Shown here: positions 51,138 to 63,989 of the stretch, piece by piece
Layout: each line of letters begins with the position of its first letter
How positions within the stretch are numbered: position 1 is the stretch's first letter
Assembly (NCBI GenBank): GCA_000499405.2
Contig: HG738137.1
Span: forward strand, 22,716,603 to 22,780,602
Length of the DNA stretch: 64,000 bases
Source of the DNA: Onchocerca volvulus
Taxonomy: Eukaryota; Nematoda; Chromadorea; Rhabditida; Onchocercidae
Reading direction: 5' to 3'
The notes under the pieces: model-generated
The model's database searches: none
Seen by the model: the letters and a program-made list of their open reading frames with translations, nothing else
Told to the model about the DNA's origin: nothing
Translations under genes and position numbers: made by a program

Positions 51138-54100
51138 TTATAGAAAAGATGCATTAGTAGAATTGGCGTCATCCAGTAATCTTTCCATTTGTTTCGATGA
51201 TTTCATAGTATAGTATATCCAATAAAAGCAATTAAAACATATGAATAACAATGGAAAAATGATCTGACAAAGTTTGTCAATCTGAAAATGTGACATTTCA
51301 TATTTCATTTCTTGTAAACATCAGCACCACGAATAGAGTTATACAAATCAAAATTGTTTAGTTTTTTCCTGCACTAAATTTTGCCAATGGGTAAGGTTTA
51401 TTTGGAAAAATAGTATTAAAATGTTTCTGATTATTGATTACATATTTTTCTATATATCCCATTCGAGTCTTATCTTGCAGTGATGCAAAAGATTTTAAGA
51501 GAATTCTATTGACAGATCGATAAGGTAACAGGCACCATGAATATCTCTAAAAGAATGATTTTTCATATTCGAGAATAACCTGTATAGGAAGTGTAATCTT
51601 TTTGTCCTAATTGTATGTCTAATGGATTGGAAAAATTTTGAAATAAAAGATTAGAAACCTTTTCACCCGTCCATTCAAACTTTGACCACTTCGGTATATT
51701 CTTGATATTTAAGATATCACGGTAGCAATTCTTCTGTAATCTTTGAATTTCGTTTGCATCCATTGTTATTTTGTATGCTTCCGATGATATCTTGTGGCTG
51801 TAATTATTTCGATTTCTTAAATTTGACTTGATAAAAATTAATTTGCTGACTCAAATCTCTTAGCACAATGTTAATTTTTTGAAACAATGCCACCATATTC
51901 AGTCAAATTTCCAGAAAAGATATTTTGAACGTTTTGAAATAATTTAGTTTGAAGAAAGAGAAGATTAGAAAGTCCAAAAGATGTTCAAAAAATAAAATGC
52001 AATAAAGATGACTGAAGTAGTTCAGTTCTCGAAGTAGTAATATTGCGTCAAGCTTTGTTTCATTGACAAAAACAAACTGTTTCGAAAGGAATAATAAAAT
52101 TAAGTTAAACAAATGATTATTGTGTAGAAGGCATTTGTCCGATTTTCAAGCAGTATGATATATTATGGTCAATGATAAATATTCAACTTTTAGCTTGCCT
52201 TTTACGGGCTCTAATTTGATAATTACATTCAATATCACTTCTCTTTCTTGCGATTTCCTCAGAGATTTCCTCTTGCCAGTCATTTGTCTTCTGCGTCGTT
52301 TTATCCACGTGTCCAACAACAGCTAATTCAACCAATGAAAGAAAGATAAATCCCTAAAAGTTACTTGAGACTATTTTTTCAGTAATTGCAAATAGCAATG
52401 ACCAGTTACTGTCTTCGAATTCAATCTCTGATTGAAATTTAAAATGAAATGGATTGAAATATTATATTGGATAAACATTTTTTAAAACAATAACAATGGA
52501 ATGGAGTTTAATTTCACTAAAATTTACCATGGATGCAAATATCCAAACATCCATCGCTTTCATATAAGAAACCTTCGGTAGGCTTCGAGCCACATTACCA
52601 TACTGAAACATAATGCCACATCAATTAATAATCTACAAGATTGGTATTAACGAAAAAGAAATAAAAATTTCAATCAAAATTTCAAATGCCATATTTTCTA
52701 CTATATCTAAAATAAAAAGACCTGAAATGTAAGCGCCATCAGCGAAGACACACCAAGGGTAATTCGACCTGGCAGGCATTTTGGATCAAGCCAGAACGCT
52801 ATCCAGCTTGAAAATAAAATATTCATCTGTTTGGTTATTTTTACATGATTCAAATTCATTTTTTAAAGTGACTATTTGAAAGCAAAACTTGAAGTGTATT
52901 AAGCTGTGAACTTTCATGCATCAAAACTTTTTTGCTCAAAAATGAGAAAAAGTTGATAAAAATTTATTGATAAAAAATGGAAATTTATTTCAAAGAATTT
53001 GAAAGATTTAACTTGAATTTTGTTTCAATGTAAATCTGAATACTAGTTTTTACTTTCTCTAAAATTGCATAATCTAAAATCTATTCATCGAAAATGAACT
53101 TATTTGCTTATTTCTATATAGCATTTATTGATTTTGAAAATGATATTGTCAGCAGCAATACTTTCAGCGATTTAAGTGTCGTAAAAATTGCGATTTGAAC
53201 TATCACTACAGAATTTATCTTATGGAATCAGCTCTTGCTCAATAAGTTTATTCTAGACTGGTAATCTTGTTAGACCGAATTCTAAAGTAATTTTAAAAGG
53301 AAACACATGCTATTTTTATTAGTACATCAATTTTATAACAGAGAAAAATGATTTCTTTCTTCGGTTGGGAAAAGATTTCTTATAAATAAATCAAATTTTA
53401 TGATTTTTTTACTTTTAAATGAAATTTTAGCAACTAAAAAAATTTCGTTAACAAGTGTGAGCTAAATGATGCATTTGGTAAAAGGCATTTTGAATTTATT
53501 TCCTGAATTTTTCCTTTTTTGATAAATAAAGAATTACACACATGTAAGTACATTCTCGCAATCTCAAACATAGCGAATATATTATCGGAAAAGTTAAAAT
53601 TATAGAAAGATAGATTTTTTTTAAAGTTCTCGTTCACTGCTCTTTTAAAACATCTCTCAATCATTCATTGATGCATCGAACAACAGGAGAAAGAAAATCA
53701 TAATTGTAAATATTCAAAATTTCCATGCATTGGTCGAAATTGAAAAGGTGATAATTTTTGATCACTACATTACTTTTTCCAGTTAAATAAGTGTCAAATC
53801 AGATTTTGACAAATATACCTAATGAAAACGGATGCATATGTTGGCAGATATAGCTGTAAAATGTAATAACCGTAAGTTCTACGAAAGTAAAAAGTTGCTT
53901 TCAATTGATCCCATTGTCCTGCTGGATAATAAAATTGTTGCTTCTTCCATGTATAAAGTGTTAATTCAAAATCCGGCAGTTTCCCCTGAAAATTGAGTGA
54001 TACTTAATTTTCAGCCTATTAATAATTTCCAGTCTTCCGGAATTTAACACGAGTTTTCATAAAAGAAGAGTGGAAAAATGAAATGATATGTTGAAATTCT

Positions 54101-56618
54101 GTAGCAACATTATTATCATTAATTATTATTAACATCAATTGCATTTGCTGCCTCGAATGCTCATTATTGTCATTGGATGTTGTAATGATCATTTTTTGAT
54201 AGAATCGATTTAAAGAGCTTTTCGTTTATAACAAATATAACAAGACACGATTACTAGATTACTTGAGAATTCAAATGATATATATGAATTGCTAATAATT
54301 AAGATAAAAGTATTATTATAATATTAATTAATTTGTGATTCTTTGAAGCTTCATAGATTAATTTATCTAAGATTAAAATCAGAAAAAAATTTTCTTGTAA
54401 AATAGTCCATTTCAATATGAAAAATTAATTAATTAATTAATTAAACTAATGTAACTATATAATTAAAACCCATTATTTGAAATGATTAATGCTAAACCTG
54501 CAAATCCAAAATGACGGCCGTTTCGAGCCAATCTAATCGTACACGACCAACATTAAAGGAATAGGATTCGAAGGTCATCGTACATCGTTGCACATCCATC
54601 GGGAATGATGACATATCTAACTCACATGGTGCTTCTACCTATTATCAGATTTATCGTCAAATATTATCAGTGGGTTGGATTAAAATCATTTCTTTTATCA
54701 ACAGTAGTGCTAAAAAATTGAATATTTTTTTAAAACTTTTCCTTAATTTCTAAATCTTGTCCTTTCTGGTATCCTTTCCCATTCCTTTATTTTAAATATA
54801 AGTAGACTGCAACCTCAATAATTAGTATTTGCATTTGTTAAATATCACATCTACCACTGAAAATCCTACATACAACAAAATGAAGAACCAGTAAATTGAT
54901 ACCTTTACTCGGTAATTGACCCAAATTGTACCATTGGGATAGATTAACAGAAATATATTTGGTGTTGGACTACTATGTATCAAAGTAGATTTACTGTTCT
55001 GAAAACACACGTTGGGCAACCAAATATCATCAATAGTACGATAGCTGAGCGTTAAATTAGCCAAGCATCTGCAATATTTGCATTAGAAAACAAAACAACA
55101 AAAAAAAAAATCTCTAATTTCTGAAACTATCCCATTTTATTTTTATTTACACGAAATTTTTCAGAAACCAATTGACAATTTTCAACCAATTAACAAAAAT
55201 AACTTACTTTGTGATATTTTCAAATGCCAATCCAGGATCAAGCCAAATTTGACTAAAAAATACATCTGCAGTAAAACTAGCAGTCATTTCGGATATGCTA
55301 GAAATAGCCTGCACCATCAGATCAACCTTCACGTTAACACCTTCCGCAATAGGTACCGTTTTACGATCATACGAAAGCATCAGATGCTCCAATACCGACT
55401 TAAAATAAATTTCACCATGCCAACATTCAACATTCAATTTTACTAAAGTTGAATTGAAAGAGTGAAAGAACCATGCAAAAAAAAAAAAATATTAATTACC
55501 TGTCTTATTTTATGAATTAAAAGATCAATTTTCCGAATAATTTATCATTTTTCTCCTTTGTTTTTTTCGCTGTTTTATTTCCCTAATATCATCTTTTTCT
55601 CATCTCTTCCATTATTTCCTTTTCGACTTTATTTTTTCCATTTCATCCCCTCCTAATACCATCGTATTATACAACATCACATGCTTATCCAATAAAAACA
55701 TCATCTTGTTAATTTGAGCTTTAAGGATGCATAAGGAAATGCCACAAAGTATACCGTTTTTGATTATTCTGTTAAGTCATGCAATTTCTGTTCTATACTT
55801 TGTTGACGAGTTATAATTGTCTCAATCTTTTTTATATTTTTTCCAATTTCTGCTTAGTTGGAAAGCTAAAAAGCCAAGTATTGTAAACCACGAACAAATG
55901 AAATATCATAAATAATTAATGGATAAGTTATATCAACAACTAATCTTATCTCTCTGTGCACAATTTAAGTTCGAGAATCTTGGGAAGATGTTTTACTTTA
56001 GCTAATGTATCGTCATTATTTGCTTCGCAGTTTTCTTTTTTCAGTTCTTTTAGTTCAAGCGTCGGTGTTATTGATTTCCGTACTGTTTTTATATTATTCA
56101 TTGCTTGTGATTGTGTCGTAACTTCACGCTTTTTTCGAACTTTTGTCATCACCTTAAAAGTTTTATAACACACATTACAAATTAATCAATTTTTTCAATG
56201 AAAATTTTAAATTTCTTCTATAATCTACAAAATTAAACTCGATTATCGATATGACAGCTCTCTACATCCTCTTCCTTCCCATTACTGTCCTAGATTTCAT
56301 TAAATCGTTAGCCAAATAAGATCATTTAGTTATTTGGCAAAAAAGCGATGATCATCATACCTGTTGATAGTAATTTCTTCATTTGCTTGAATCTTCTAAG
56401 CCTTTGCTATGTCTCATAATTTTTCCATCATTTCCCTTATTATGTTATACCATATTTTCTCAATGTTAATGAAATATGGGGACAATTATTAATAGTAATA
56501 AATGAAAAAGGAATAATGAATCATTCACCTGTTCATAACCGTGTTCGGTTAGGTAGTATGCATTTATATCCATAATATTAGGAAATATCAGTGCTAGAAG
56601 AATGATATACAAGTCCAT
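51138..56618 (-). CDS. Cys-loop ligand-gated ion channel subunit (nematode LGC type)
   Basis: Pentameric neurotransmitter-gated channel subunit of the plasma membrane. Exons: 56529-56618 (signal peptide), 55997-56152, 55208-55398, 54903-55068, 54498-54638, 53819-53985, 52722-52806, 52528-52602, 52206-52353, 51580-51777, 51442-51473, 51138-51281; all phases close to 530 residues. Diagnostic features: [18 protein letters not shown] in the ligand-binding domain, [29 protein letters not shown], and the Cys-loop C206-x13-C220 ([15 protein letters not shown]). Then come membrane segment 1 ([16 protein letters not shown]), segment 2 after LPGR ([14 protein letters not shown]), segment 3 ([15 protein letters not shown]) and segment 4 ([18 protein letters not shown]). 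The filter site reads P316-G317-R318 where anion channels usually have PAR; with no Glu at the entrance, anion selectivity is likely but inferred. Exon 2 and the starts of exons 10 and 11 are chosen by phase and are less certain. The ligand cannot be told. Confidence 0.9.
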
Positions 56619-56663
56619 TATTTTAAATATTGATTGCGATAGTAAGATCGGTGACAAAATAAT

Positions 56664-57792
56664 CTGTACGGATAAGAAAGAAGATAAGGATAAGGATGAA
56701 CAGCAATGAGATTGACGGATGATGCAGATTGCAATAAGGATGAATATGAAGATGGGGAAAAAGGAAAGAATAAATATTTAAATTTCATTATATTTTTTTC
56801 TTCGAATATTTCATGAAAAGTCTTAATAGGAGTGGCTTAGTCTATTTTTTACTTGGCTATTCTCTACTGACCCATAAAATCATTGCTTTTTAGTATTCCG
56901 ATCAAAATAAGCCTACTACTCTTTTATCGCTTCATTCCTTTTGAGAAATGAAAAAAGCTAGTTAGAGAGAACGATGAAATTTCCCTTTTTCTGATTACCA
57001 GTGTACGGCATTCATAGAAATTCGTAAAATTGAAATTTTATTTTCGTAATTTCATTTTCAAATCGTAAACAGTTTTTTATTTAAGCGTATTTTAATTAAT
57101 GACATTATGCTTGCTTAAGAGAAAATTTCCTTACACCGTTTGTTTAAAACAATGTAAGGGATATATTCGTCTGATCAAGAAAGTATAACATTATGTCATA
57201 ATGAAATTCATAATATAATTATAATTTCCGAATTATACAATGCAAATTTCTTTTCCACGTATTTAATCATGTATTATATGTTCATACGATGCAAAAGCAT
57301 GATAAAACAATATCATATTTATGGTCAAGACAAACATATGAAATATTATAATATCAGCTCCAAAAAGCTCTTCTATTGGCATTTCCCGCACTTTTCGCCT
57401 CAATGAATTGATTTATTTTCTACTGTTTCGTTCAGTCCTTTATCATCAGATGTAATATCAGTAAACTTCTGATGTATCCTCAGATTACACCATAGCAACA
57501 GATTTCGTTTCCCATCACCAGTTCACACTGAAATCATACATCGAAACAAACAAAATTTTATCTAATTTTGAAGTAATTGAAATATTTCTGATCTGTATGA
57601 AAATCATGGCATATTATTTATTAGTCGATTGTCGAAAACTTATGAATAACGAATCAATTCCTACTTTTATCAAACAGAATTTTTGATCTAATCACTCGAT
57701 GGAATTGATTCATTTGACTGAAAAATGAATTCAAATTCAACACATTTGATATGAAATCATTCTTTCTCGCTTTTTTTCTCTGTTTCTGATGA
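56664..57792. other. intergenic, no gene seen
   Basis: AT-rich spacer between the channel gene and the secreted-protein candidate. Confidence 0.6.
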
Positions 57793-58702
57793 TCATTTAA
57801 TTCTATGACGTTCTCCATTTCGGATCATATTGATATTGGTAATAAATGCAGGATCGGGACAAATATAAAATCCTCCTTGAACACTTTCTAATGATTTTGC
57901 ATTACAAATGAAGCGATCTGGTATTGAAGGATTCTTTATCATACGATATTTCGCTCTGAAACCTTCACTATACAGAATAGTTTTTCTTATTAGTGCATAT
58001 AATTAATAAAGATTGCCTTCGTCGAGTGATGTCTTTTGATCGCTTATCTGGAGAAGTAATGACATCAACATCAGAAGATATAAAGCAAAAACCAAAATTT
58101 GGTTTTGATTTTTGTTGGTTTAAATCATTCTGCTGAGGACGACTATGCAGCAATTGTTGTATCGTTGCTGTTCTTTACAAATGTTAACAAAAGTTGGTGA
58201 TGAATTCTGAATTGCCTATTTTTTGTGCTTCGAAAGATATTAGATTACCAGCAATGAAAAATGTTTTCGATTTCAATCTAGTAGCATCAATAGAATCGCA
58301 TAAATGTCCGTGATTATTTTCTATATAATGGTTTTAGATTATAAAATTTGCAAAAAAAAAGCGAATTTTCATTTTAATCTAACTACTTTGCTTCCATTTC
58401 ACTATACAATGATAAATCAAAGCAATTTTCAATGCGAATTTGTTGATTCAAAGATTGCATGATCATTTCACTTCAACTATTTGCCGAAACCGAAATAAAT
58501 AAATGGCATTATAGATAGTTGCCACACCTTTAAAAAACTTTGCTATCCTTTGCAACATATGTGTTCCATACAAATTTTTTTTTTCTAATTCACTTTAACT
58601 TACGTCTTTCAACCAAATTTTCGGTAAGTAACGAGTGTTCTTGTTGAAGAAATTCAGTATTATAACAACGCCAATAAAATATATTAAATAGATTGCGATC
58701 AT
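57793..58702 (-). CDS. probable secreted protein with CUB-like C-terminus; structure unresolved
   Basis: A clear first exon at 58604-58702 encodes 33 residues with a signal-peptide core (MIAIYLIYFIGVVIILNFF) and ends at a strong GTAAGT donor. A final exon ending in a stop at 57793 reads SEGFRAKYRMIKNPSIPDRF followed by a Cys-x(17-18)-Cys pair; GFRAKYR is typical of the last strand of CUB domains. In between are plausible pieces at 58249-58320 (HLCDSIDATRLKSKTFF) and from 58167 to about 57990 (PNFGFCFISSDVDVIT, then RRRQSLLIICT). The frame of this last piece runs into TAG exactly where the CUB tail begins in another frame. Either a splice was missed or a frameshift has broken the gene. Could be functional or a pseudogene. 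Confidence 0.45.
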
Positions 58703-58919
58703 TACCAGTTGTAAAAATCAGTTACTGTCAAATTCATATTTTTATTTAATGTTCCAAATTAGATTTATTTAGGAATCCAAAAATTAATTCTCTCCAAAAC
58801 ATATTAGGATAAATTTTGTAGGTGAACAATGTCACACAAAATTCGAATTAAGACGATGTTGGCAGCAATTGGTGACAGATATAGTATTAAATGATAGCCA
58901 TTGGTTACTGTTATTCACA

Positions 58920-59455
58920 ATTAACGGATTAGTTGCTGTCGCCAATCTTCTTATCCGTGACAATGATTAAAAGTTCTTGTTTCTTATCGTATTGTTTCTG
59001 AAACTTCGCGGTATCTCAAACTCGAATAATTAAACTTTATTACAAAAAATTAGATAGCAAGACAGCACATGCAACAATTACAAATCAGTTATGTCAATAA
59101 AACAATTTAAATGTCGATTTCATAATATGAAGATAATAACGCGAATAAGAGGATACCTTAGCCACAACATCCAACCGCGCTTGTTGATTCCAGTCTGTAA
59201 AATAATCTACAAAGAAGTGTCTTCGTGGCATGAGAAGTTTGTCTTTGTAAGCGCATGAGAGGGTGCTTTTGTCAGCATGATTTACAACAGCATAAGACAA
59301 AAGTTAAAGCTATTTGACAAAGCCACATAAAGCAAAGTCATTTGATTTAAAACCATCAAGGGTTCAAGGGTCACCCATCAAGGGTAACAAATTATTTCAT
59401 TTAAAACAAAGAAATTAGTTTTCTCTGATCCTCCTCGCTATTTCAGCGATAGTCA
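58920..59455. repeat. left arm of a large inverted repeat (partner 62800-63335)
   Basis: The reverse complement of this arm matches 62800-63335. Shared blocks include the reverse complements of TTGAGATACCGCGAAGTTTC, GGAAACAATACGATAAGAAAC-like sequence, AATTTTTTGCAATAAAATTTAA-like sequence and GAGGAGGATCAGAGAAAA. A frame on minus here reads MPRRHFFVDYFTDWNQQARL. Confidence 0.85.
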
Positions 59456-59485
59456 CAAATTTTTCCTCGCTATTTCAGCGATTTT
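59415..59485. repeat. short tandem duplication at the inner edge of the left inverted-repeat arm
   Basis: CCTCGCTATTTCAGCGAT occurs twice, about 36 bp apart. Each copy contains the short palindrome-like ATCGCTGAAAT and its complement. Just outside, ATCAAGGGT also recurs near 59357-59384. Confidence 0.75.
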
Positions 59486-60636
59486 CACAAACATAATTTT
59501 CATAAATTTTCCAAGAATCACTCTTAATATTATTTTTTCATTGCCTGTTTTACATATATTAGTGACAAAATTATTATTCATTTATGCATCAACTTCAAAA
59601 TTTTTCAATTTTTTTTTTTTTGATAAGCTAAAAAATTTATTGACACACTTTGTTTTCTGATGTAAATATTGATTGATGCAGTGTTTATAACATGATTTAT
59701 ACTTTCTACTTCTGATTAATTTGAATTAAACAGAAATTCTTCAGTTTCTTATTCATTTTTTTAAAAATTAATATTATATGCAAAAGGATACACGTCGCAG
59801 GTAAGTGTAATTATTTCCTGTTTTGTTTGATTACATCGATGGAAATGCGACAATATGGAATACAATCACATGACATTGTTTTATTTAGCGATCTCTCCTT
59901 GAAATTGCCATCATTTTTTGACAAAATTTTCTTTTCATTATTTTGAAATTAGTTTCAGATTTCGCAGTTTGCAATCAATAAAAATAATTCGTCGCATTGC
60001 AAAGATTCTGCTTAATAATAGTGCCATTTTCGAAAAATTGCAAGGCATTGCGATGTGTGATAAGTTTTGATTTTCATAGTATGATTGATTGCAAATATCA
60101 TTTCCTTGAAATGAATTTCTATCACATAGAATACATTATATTCAGATTTTCTGGTACATTAACCGCAATGAAATATGAAACACCAAGGGAATGATGAGCG
60201 ATGCATTTAGAGGACCAGAAACCTTTTCATTTTTTTTTGCGGATTGTTATCATATCACATTTGGACGTTTCAGAAGTTCGAATATTATCATATAAAGATT
60301 GACGATTTCAACTTTTCTAAAAATTTAATACATGTAACAATACCGATGAACCAAAAATGAAAAATAGCGGAGTTCATTCATATATCTTCACGAATTTCAC
60401 AATCAAACATAACTCCATATGTTCAATCATCGTTGCCTGTATTTGATCAGTGAATTCAAAAATAATTGAATCATTTATCGACATGTTGATATCATATTGA
60501 TTTCTTTCTTATCGGAAAAACATCATGTAAAACTGAAGAGCAAACAATTTTGTGCAAATGATTCATTCGGATTGAATTGATCGAAAACGAAATTAATTAA
60601 TAAAATTAAAACTACTTAAATATGCACATCCAAGAG
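59486..60636. other. spacer inside the inverted repeat, no gene seen
   Basis: AT-rich sequence downstream of the 3' end of the secreted-protein gene. It has only a short unassigned open frame on plus (59997-60194). Confidence 0.6.
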
Positions 60637-63600
60637 TTATAATTTATTCGCAAAACCTATAATTGCATAAATAGAACCACGTTGAAGCCCATCACGTGGT
60701 GATAATACTGAACTTGTTGCATTGCCAGATAAGTAACGCGTTATCAATTTTACGTCATCGAATACTTTACTGTAAAACAAATGATTTTTCGCAAGTTAAA
60801 GCAAAAACATGTGAATGATTTGTTTATACATTAAAAAAAAAAAATAAGCGACGTTTAGAATTATTACTGCACATTTTTCATTTTAGAAGGAAATCTTTGA
60901 ACAGTGCGTATTCTATATTATCAAAGAATGCTTTTCTTGCAAAATCAAACAAATAAATTATCGAGACCGATTAGTTTTTTTTTTTTTTTTAATGTAATAT
61001 ATATAAATCAATGTAGATTGACTTACTTAAACAAATTTTCACCATTTTTTGGTTCTTTGGAATCGGTCGCTGTAATATGAATTGCAATTTTCTGGTAATT
61101 ACTCCAATTGCTGATTGTTTCAATCTATAAAAGTAATGTTTCTATCCGAATTAAGCAAATTATAATTACTAACTTTTTCAAGCTCAACATGAATTTTTAT
61201 AGAGTCTCATGCACAATTTGTTTGCTGTTCAATAATTAAATATGATACTTACATTCCATCTTTCGAATTGTTCTAGTAACTTTGTCTCGTTATCAGTCTT
61301 CACAACAAATGTGGATGCTTCTACATTTTCTCCACCAAATATCATAATATCATTACATGCATAGCTTGTCCTTTGTAATAAAATACCAATAAAAATTTCT
61401 TGGAAATATTACAATTTCTTAAACTCTATACATCAAAATTCAACGCTATCATAAAAGGAATAGGCGATGAGCACAAAATTCAAAGCAATGAATGCATTTT
61501 TTCTTCAAGACTTCATCTTTCTTCAAAGCAAGTAATGTAATTAATAAGACATCAAACCTTAGCTTTTCGGCAGATGTTTCAGATGCTATGCAAATTTGGC
61601 TGCCCTTGTCATTTATAGCAGTTTGTGCAAACGATTCAAGATTAACATGTGTGAAAGGCAATGGATTATCACTAGAAAAGGTGAAAAAAGAGATCATCAG
61701 TTTGATGGGTTCCTGAAATGGTTTTATCATACTACTTTATTTTGACCAGAATATAAAAATGTTTGAAAGCAAAATTAATATGCTGCAATATTTTAATTTT
61801 ATTTTTGGCGATAAAAGTTGCAGGAGGAAAAATATTTTGAAAAACTGTTAATTCCAAATGAAAACCTCCAAACATTTGATATCACCGCTCCATAAGTAAT
61901 AATTGAAAAGAAACTTTTGAAAACGTTCATCTTTCCATATCAGAACAGTATTGTTTACGAATCTGAAAGAAATTCGTATGAAGATAGGAAGCTAATTTTT
62001 AATAATTTGTCTATATTGTCATAATAATAATTTATCTATATTTAATAATTATCTATATTGTCATGTTTCATTTTGATTCCAGACCACGAATTTTTGATGA
62101 GTCTGATAATACCTGAAGATCTTTAGTGATTATGTAAAAATAATAGATGGAATGAAAAATAATCAAAAAGTTACCGAGAACGGGCAAAAATAATACGGTT
62201 AATTAATGGTCGTGGTATAAGGAAACCATCCACTTTATATTCCAACGAAGTTGTAGGAAAATGTTCTTTTTAATTGAAAATGTTTAGAAATTACACTTCG
62301 CTATCTTCGCTTTATAAGTGAATGAAGAAAAAGAAAAAAGTTAGCACTTAGAGCTAGAAGAAAAGAGCAACGAGCTATTAGTAGATTCGACTATTGTACT
62401 GAAAAATTATGTAATGTGTAAGTAATTTTTGAATGTCATGCATTATATTAAAAATGAATTAATTTTCTTAGGGACACTTGCCTTTGCGGTTCCGGCACAA
62501 TTGCAAGCATTCTTCACGATTTTTAGTCAACAATAAGGTATGCAAATACTCACTATGGCTAATATTACCATACGAGTATAAAACTGGCCACAAAGTCTAC
62601 AATCAAACTTTTAAAACATATCGATTTTTTTTCAACTGAAAAGATCTTCCTAAAACAATAATTGCAAATAAATTTAATGAAATCGTAGGAATCAGATTTG
62701 TCTGCCTCTAAATTCCATTTTTTGACTAAAAACGCATTTATATATAAGTTGATTGTAATAGCATTTTGTTTGAGGGCTATCAATAGTTTTTAGGATTACA
62801 AGCGTGTCGCTGAAATAGTGAGGAGGATCAGAGAAAAGTAATTTTTTTGTTTTAAATGAAATAATTTGTAAGCCTTAATGACTGTATGAATTTTATTCCT
62901 TTGTTTCAAATAAAATGGCTTTGTTCTCTGTGGCTTTGTCAAATAGCTTTAACCTTTGTTTTATAATGTTGCAAATCATGCTAACAAAAGCACCCTCTCA
63001 TGGGCTAACAAAGAAAAGCTTTTTTGTGCCACGGAGACACTTCCTTGTGGATCATTTTAAAGATTGGAATCAACTAGTGCGATTGGGTGTTTGTGTTTTG
63101 GCTCGGGTATTAGATTTCCCCTTTCGCATTATCCCCTTCATATTATGAAATCTTCCTTTAAATTGATTGATATAACTGATTTGTAAATGTTGCGTCTGTT
63201 GTCTTGCTATCTAATTTTTTGCAATAAAATTTAACTAGTTTGAGATACCGCGAAGTTTCGGATAACAATACGATAAGAAACAAGAACCCCTTAATCACTG
63301 TCACGGTTAAGAAGATCGCGACAGAGCGAATAACGAAAATTTCTGCGCTCAGTCTTTATATGTTTAACATAGATGCATGCGTAATACCTTATTTGAAGAA
63401 CTACGCGCTTCCCAATGATATATTGGAAAAAACTTTGGGAATAATTCGCCATGTCGAATATATCCAATTTTATAGCGGCGCTTCAATAATTCAGCCATGG
63501 CATATTCTTTGAAGATGCTCACGCTGGAATTCATTAGCCAAGAGTAAATGTAAATATATTTGATAATTTTCCTTTCGCTATTTTCATTGTTCTAATTTCA

Positions 63601-63978
63601 AGTGAATCGTATCGTAAGAAGGAATATTAATAGATAAATGTAAATTTGAATCATACTTTAGCATATTCTCCAAATCTTCGTTATTTAAATATTGCATAAT
63701 TTGATTACGTATTACCGGGGTGGATACAATTTGGCGAAGTGCTTTGGTATTGGGCCGAAAATAATTATAAATATAGTTTCTAAATTCCTTGAAATATGCA
63801 AGGAAGTCCCATTTGTTGGAACTGATTGATGATGTTGCTAAAATGTAAAAAAAATTGTCTTAGGGTTAAACAATTAATAATGATGCTAATTTTCCAAGAA
63901 TTAACCTATGATATCATTTGGAAGAGCGATATTCTGATGAATTACGGTAAGAAGCAAAGTGATAAAATGTAATTTCAT
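60637..63978 (-). CDS. predicted secreted protein of unknown family, 10 exons
   Basis: Exons read on minus close in phase to about 382 residues: 63906-63978, 63657-63837, 63388-63523, 62482-62548, 62175-62265, 61866-61962, 61558-61712, 61253-61370, 61027-61124, 60637-60769. The protein starts with a signal peptide (MKLHFITLLLTVIHQNIALP). It then has charged aromatic-rich segments (WDFLAYFKEFRNYIYNYFRP; RHGELFPKFFPIYHWEARSS), a Cys pair (REECLQLCRNRK), possible N-glycosylation sites (FVNNTVLIW; NATSSV) and ends GSIYAIIGFANKL. No family is recognised; secretion is inferred from the signal peptide alone. The intron after exon 4 appears to start with GC (AAAG, then GCAAGT). The acceptor of exon 4 (GTGAG) is weak, so another exon may be hidden in the roughly 840-bp intron that contains the right inverted-repeat arm. 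The ATG lies 13 nt after TTTCAG. Confidence 0.78.
62480..62484 (-). other. non-canonical GC splice donor
   Basis: The exon reads CGCAAAG and the intron starts GCAAGTG, a full match to the donor consensus except C for T at position 2. Joining to 62265 (acceptor AAAAAG) restores the frame, whereas reading on meets a stop after five residues. Confidence 0.6.
62800..63335. repeat. right arm of a large inverted repeat (partner 58920-59455)
   Basis: Reverse-complement match to the left arm. It lies wholly within the intron between exons 3 and 4 of the secreted-protein gene. A frame on plus reads VPRRHFLVDHFKDWNQLVRL, clearly related to the minus-strand frame of the left arm. The shared frame is not flanked by usable start or splice signals. 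Confidence 0.85.
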
Positions 63979-63989
63979 TTTTAATACTT

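Noticed and set aside
55740..55870. Coiled-coil-like minus-strand frame between channel exons 2 and 3
   Set aside because: Its phases do not fit either neighbour, while exons 2 and 3 join directly in phase 0.
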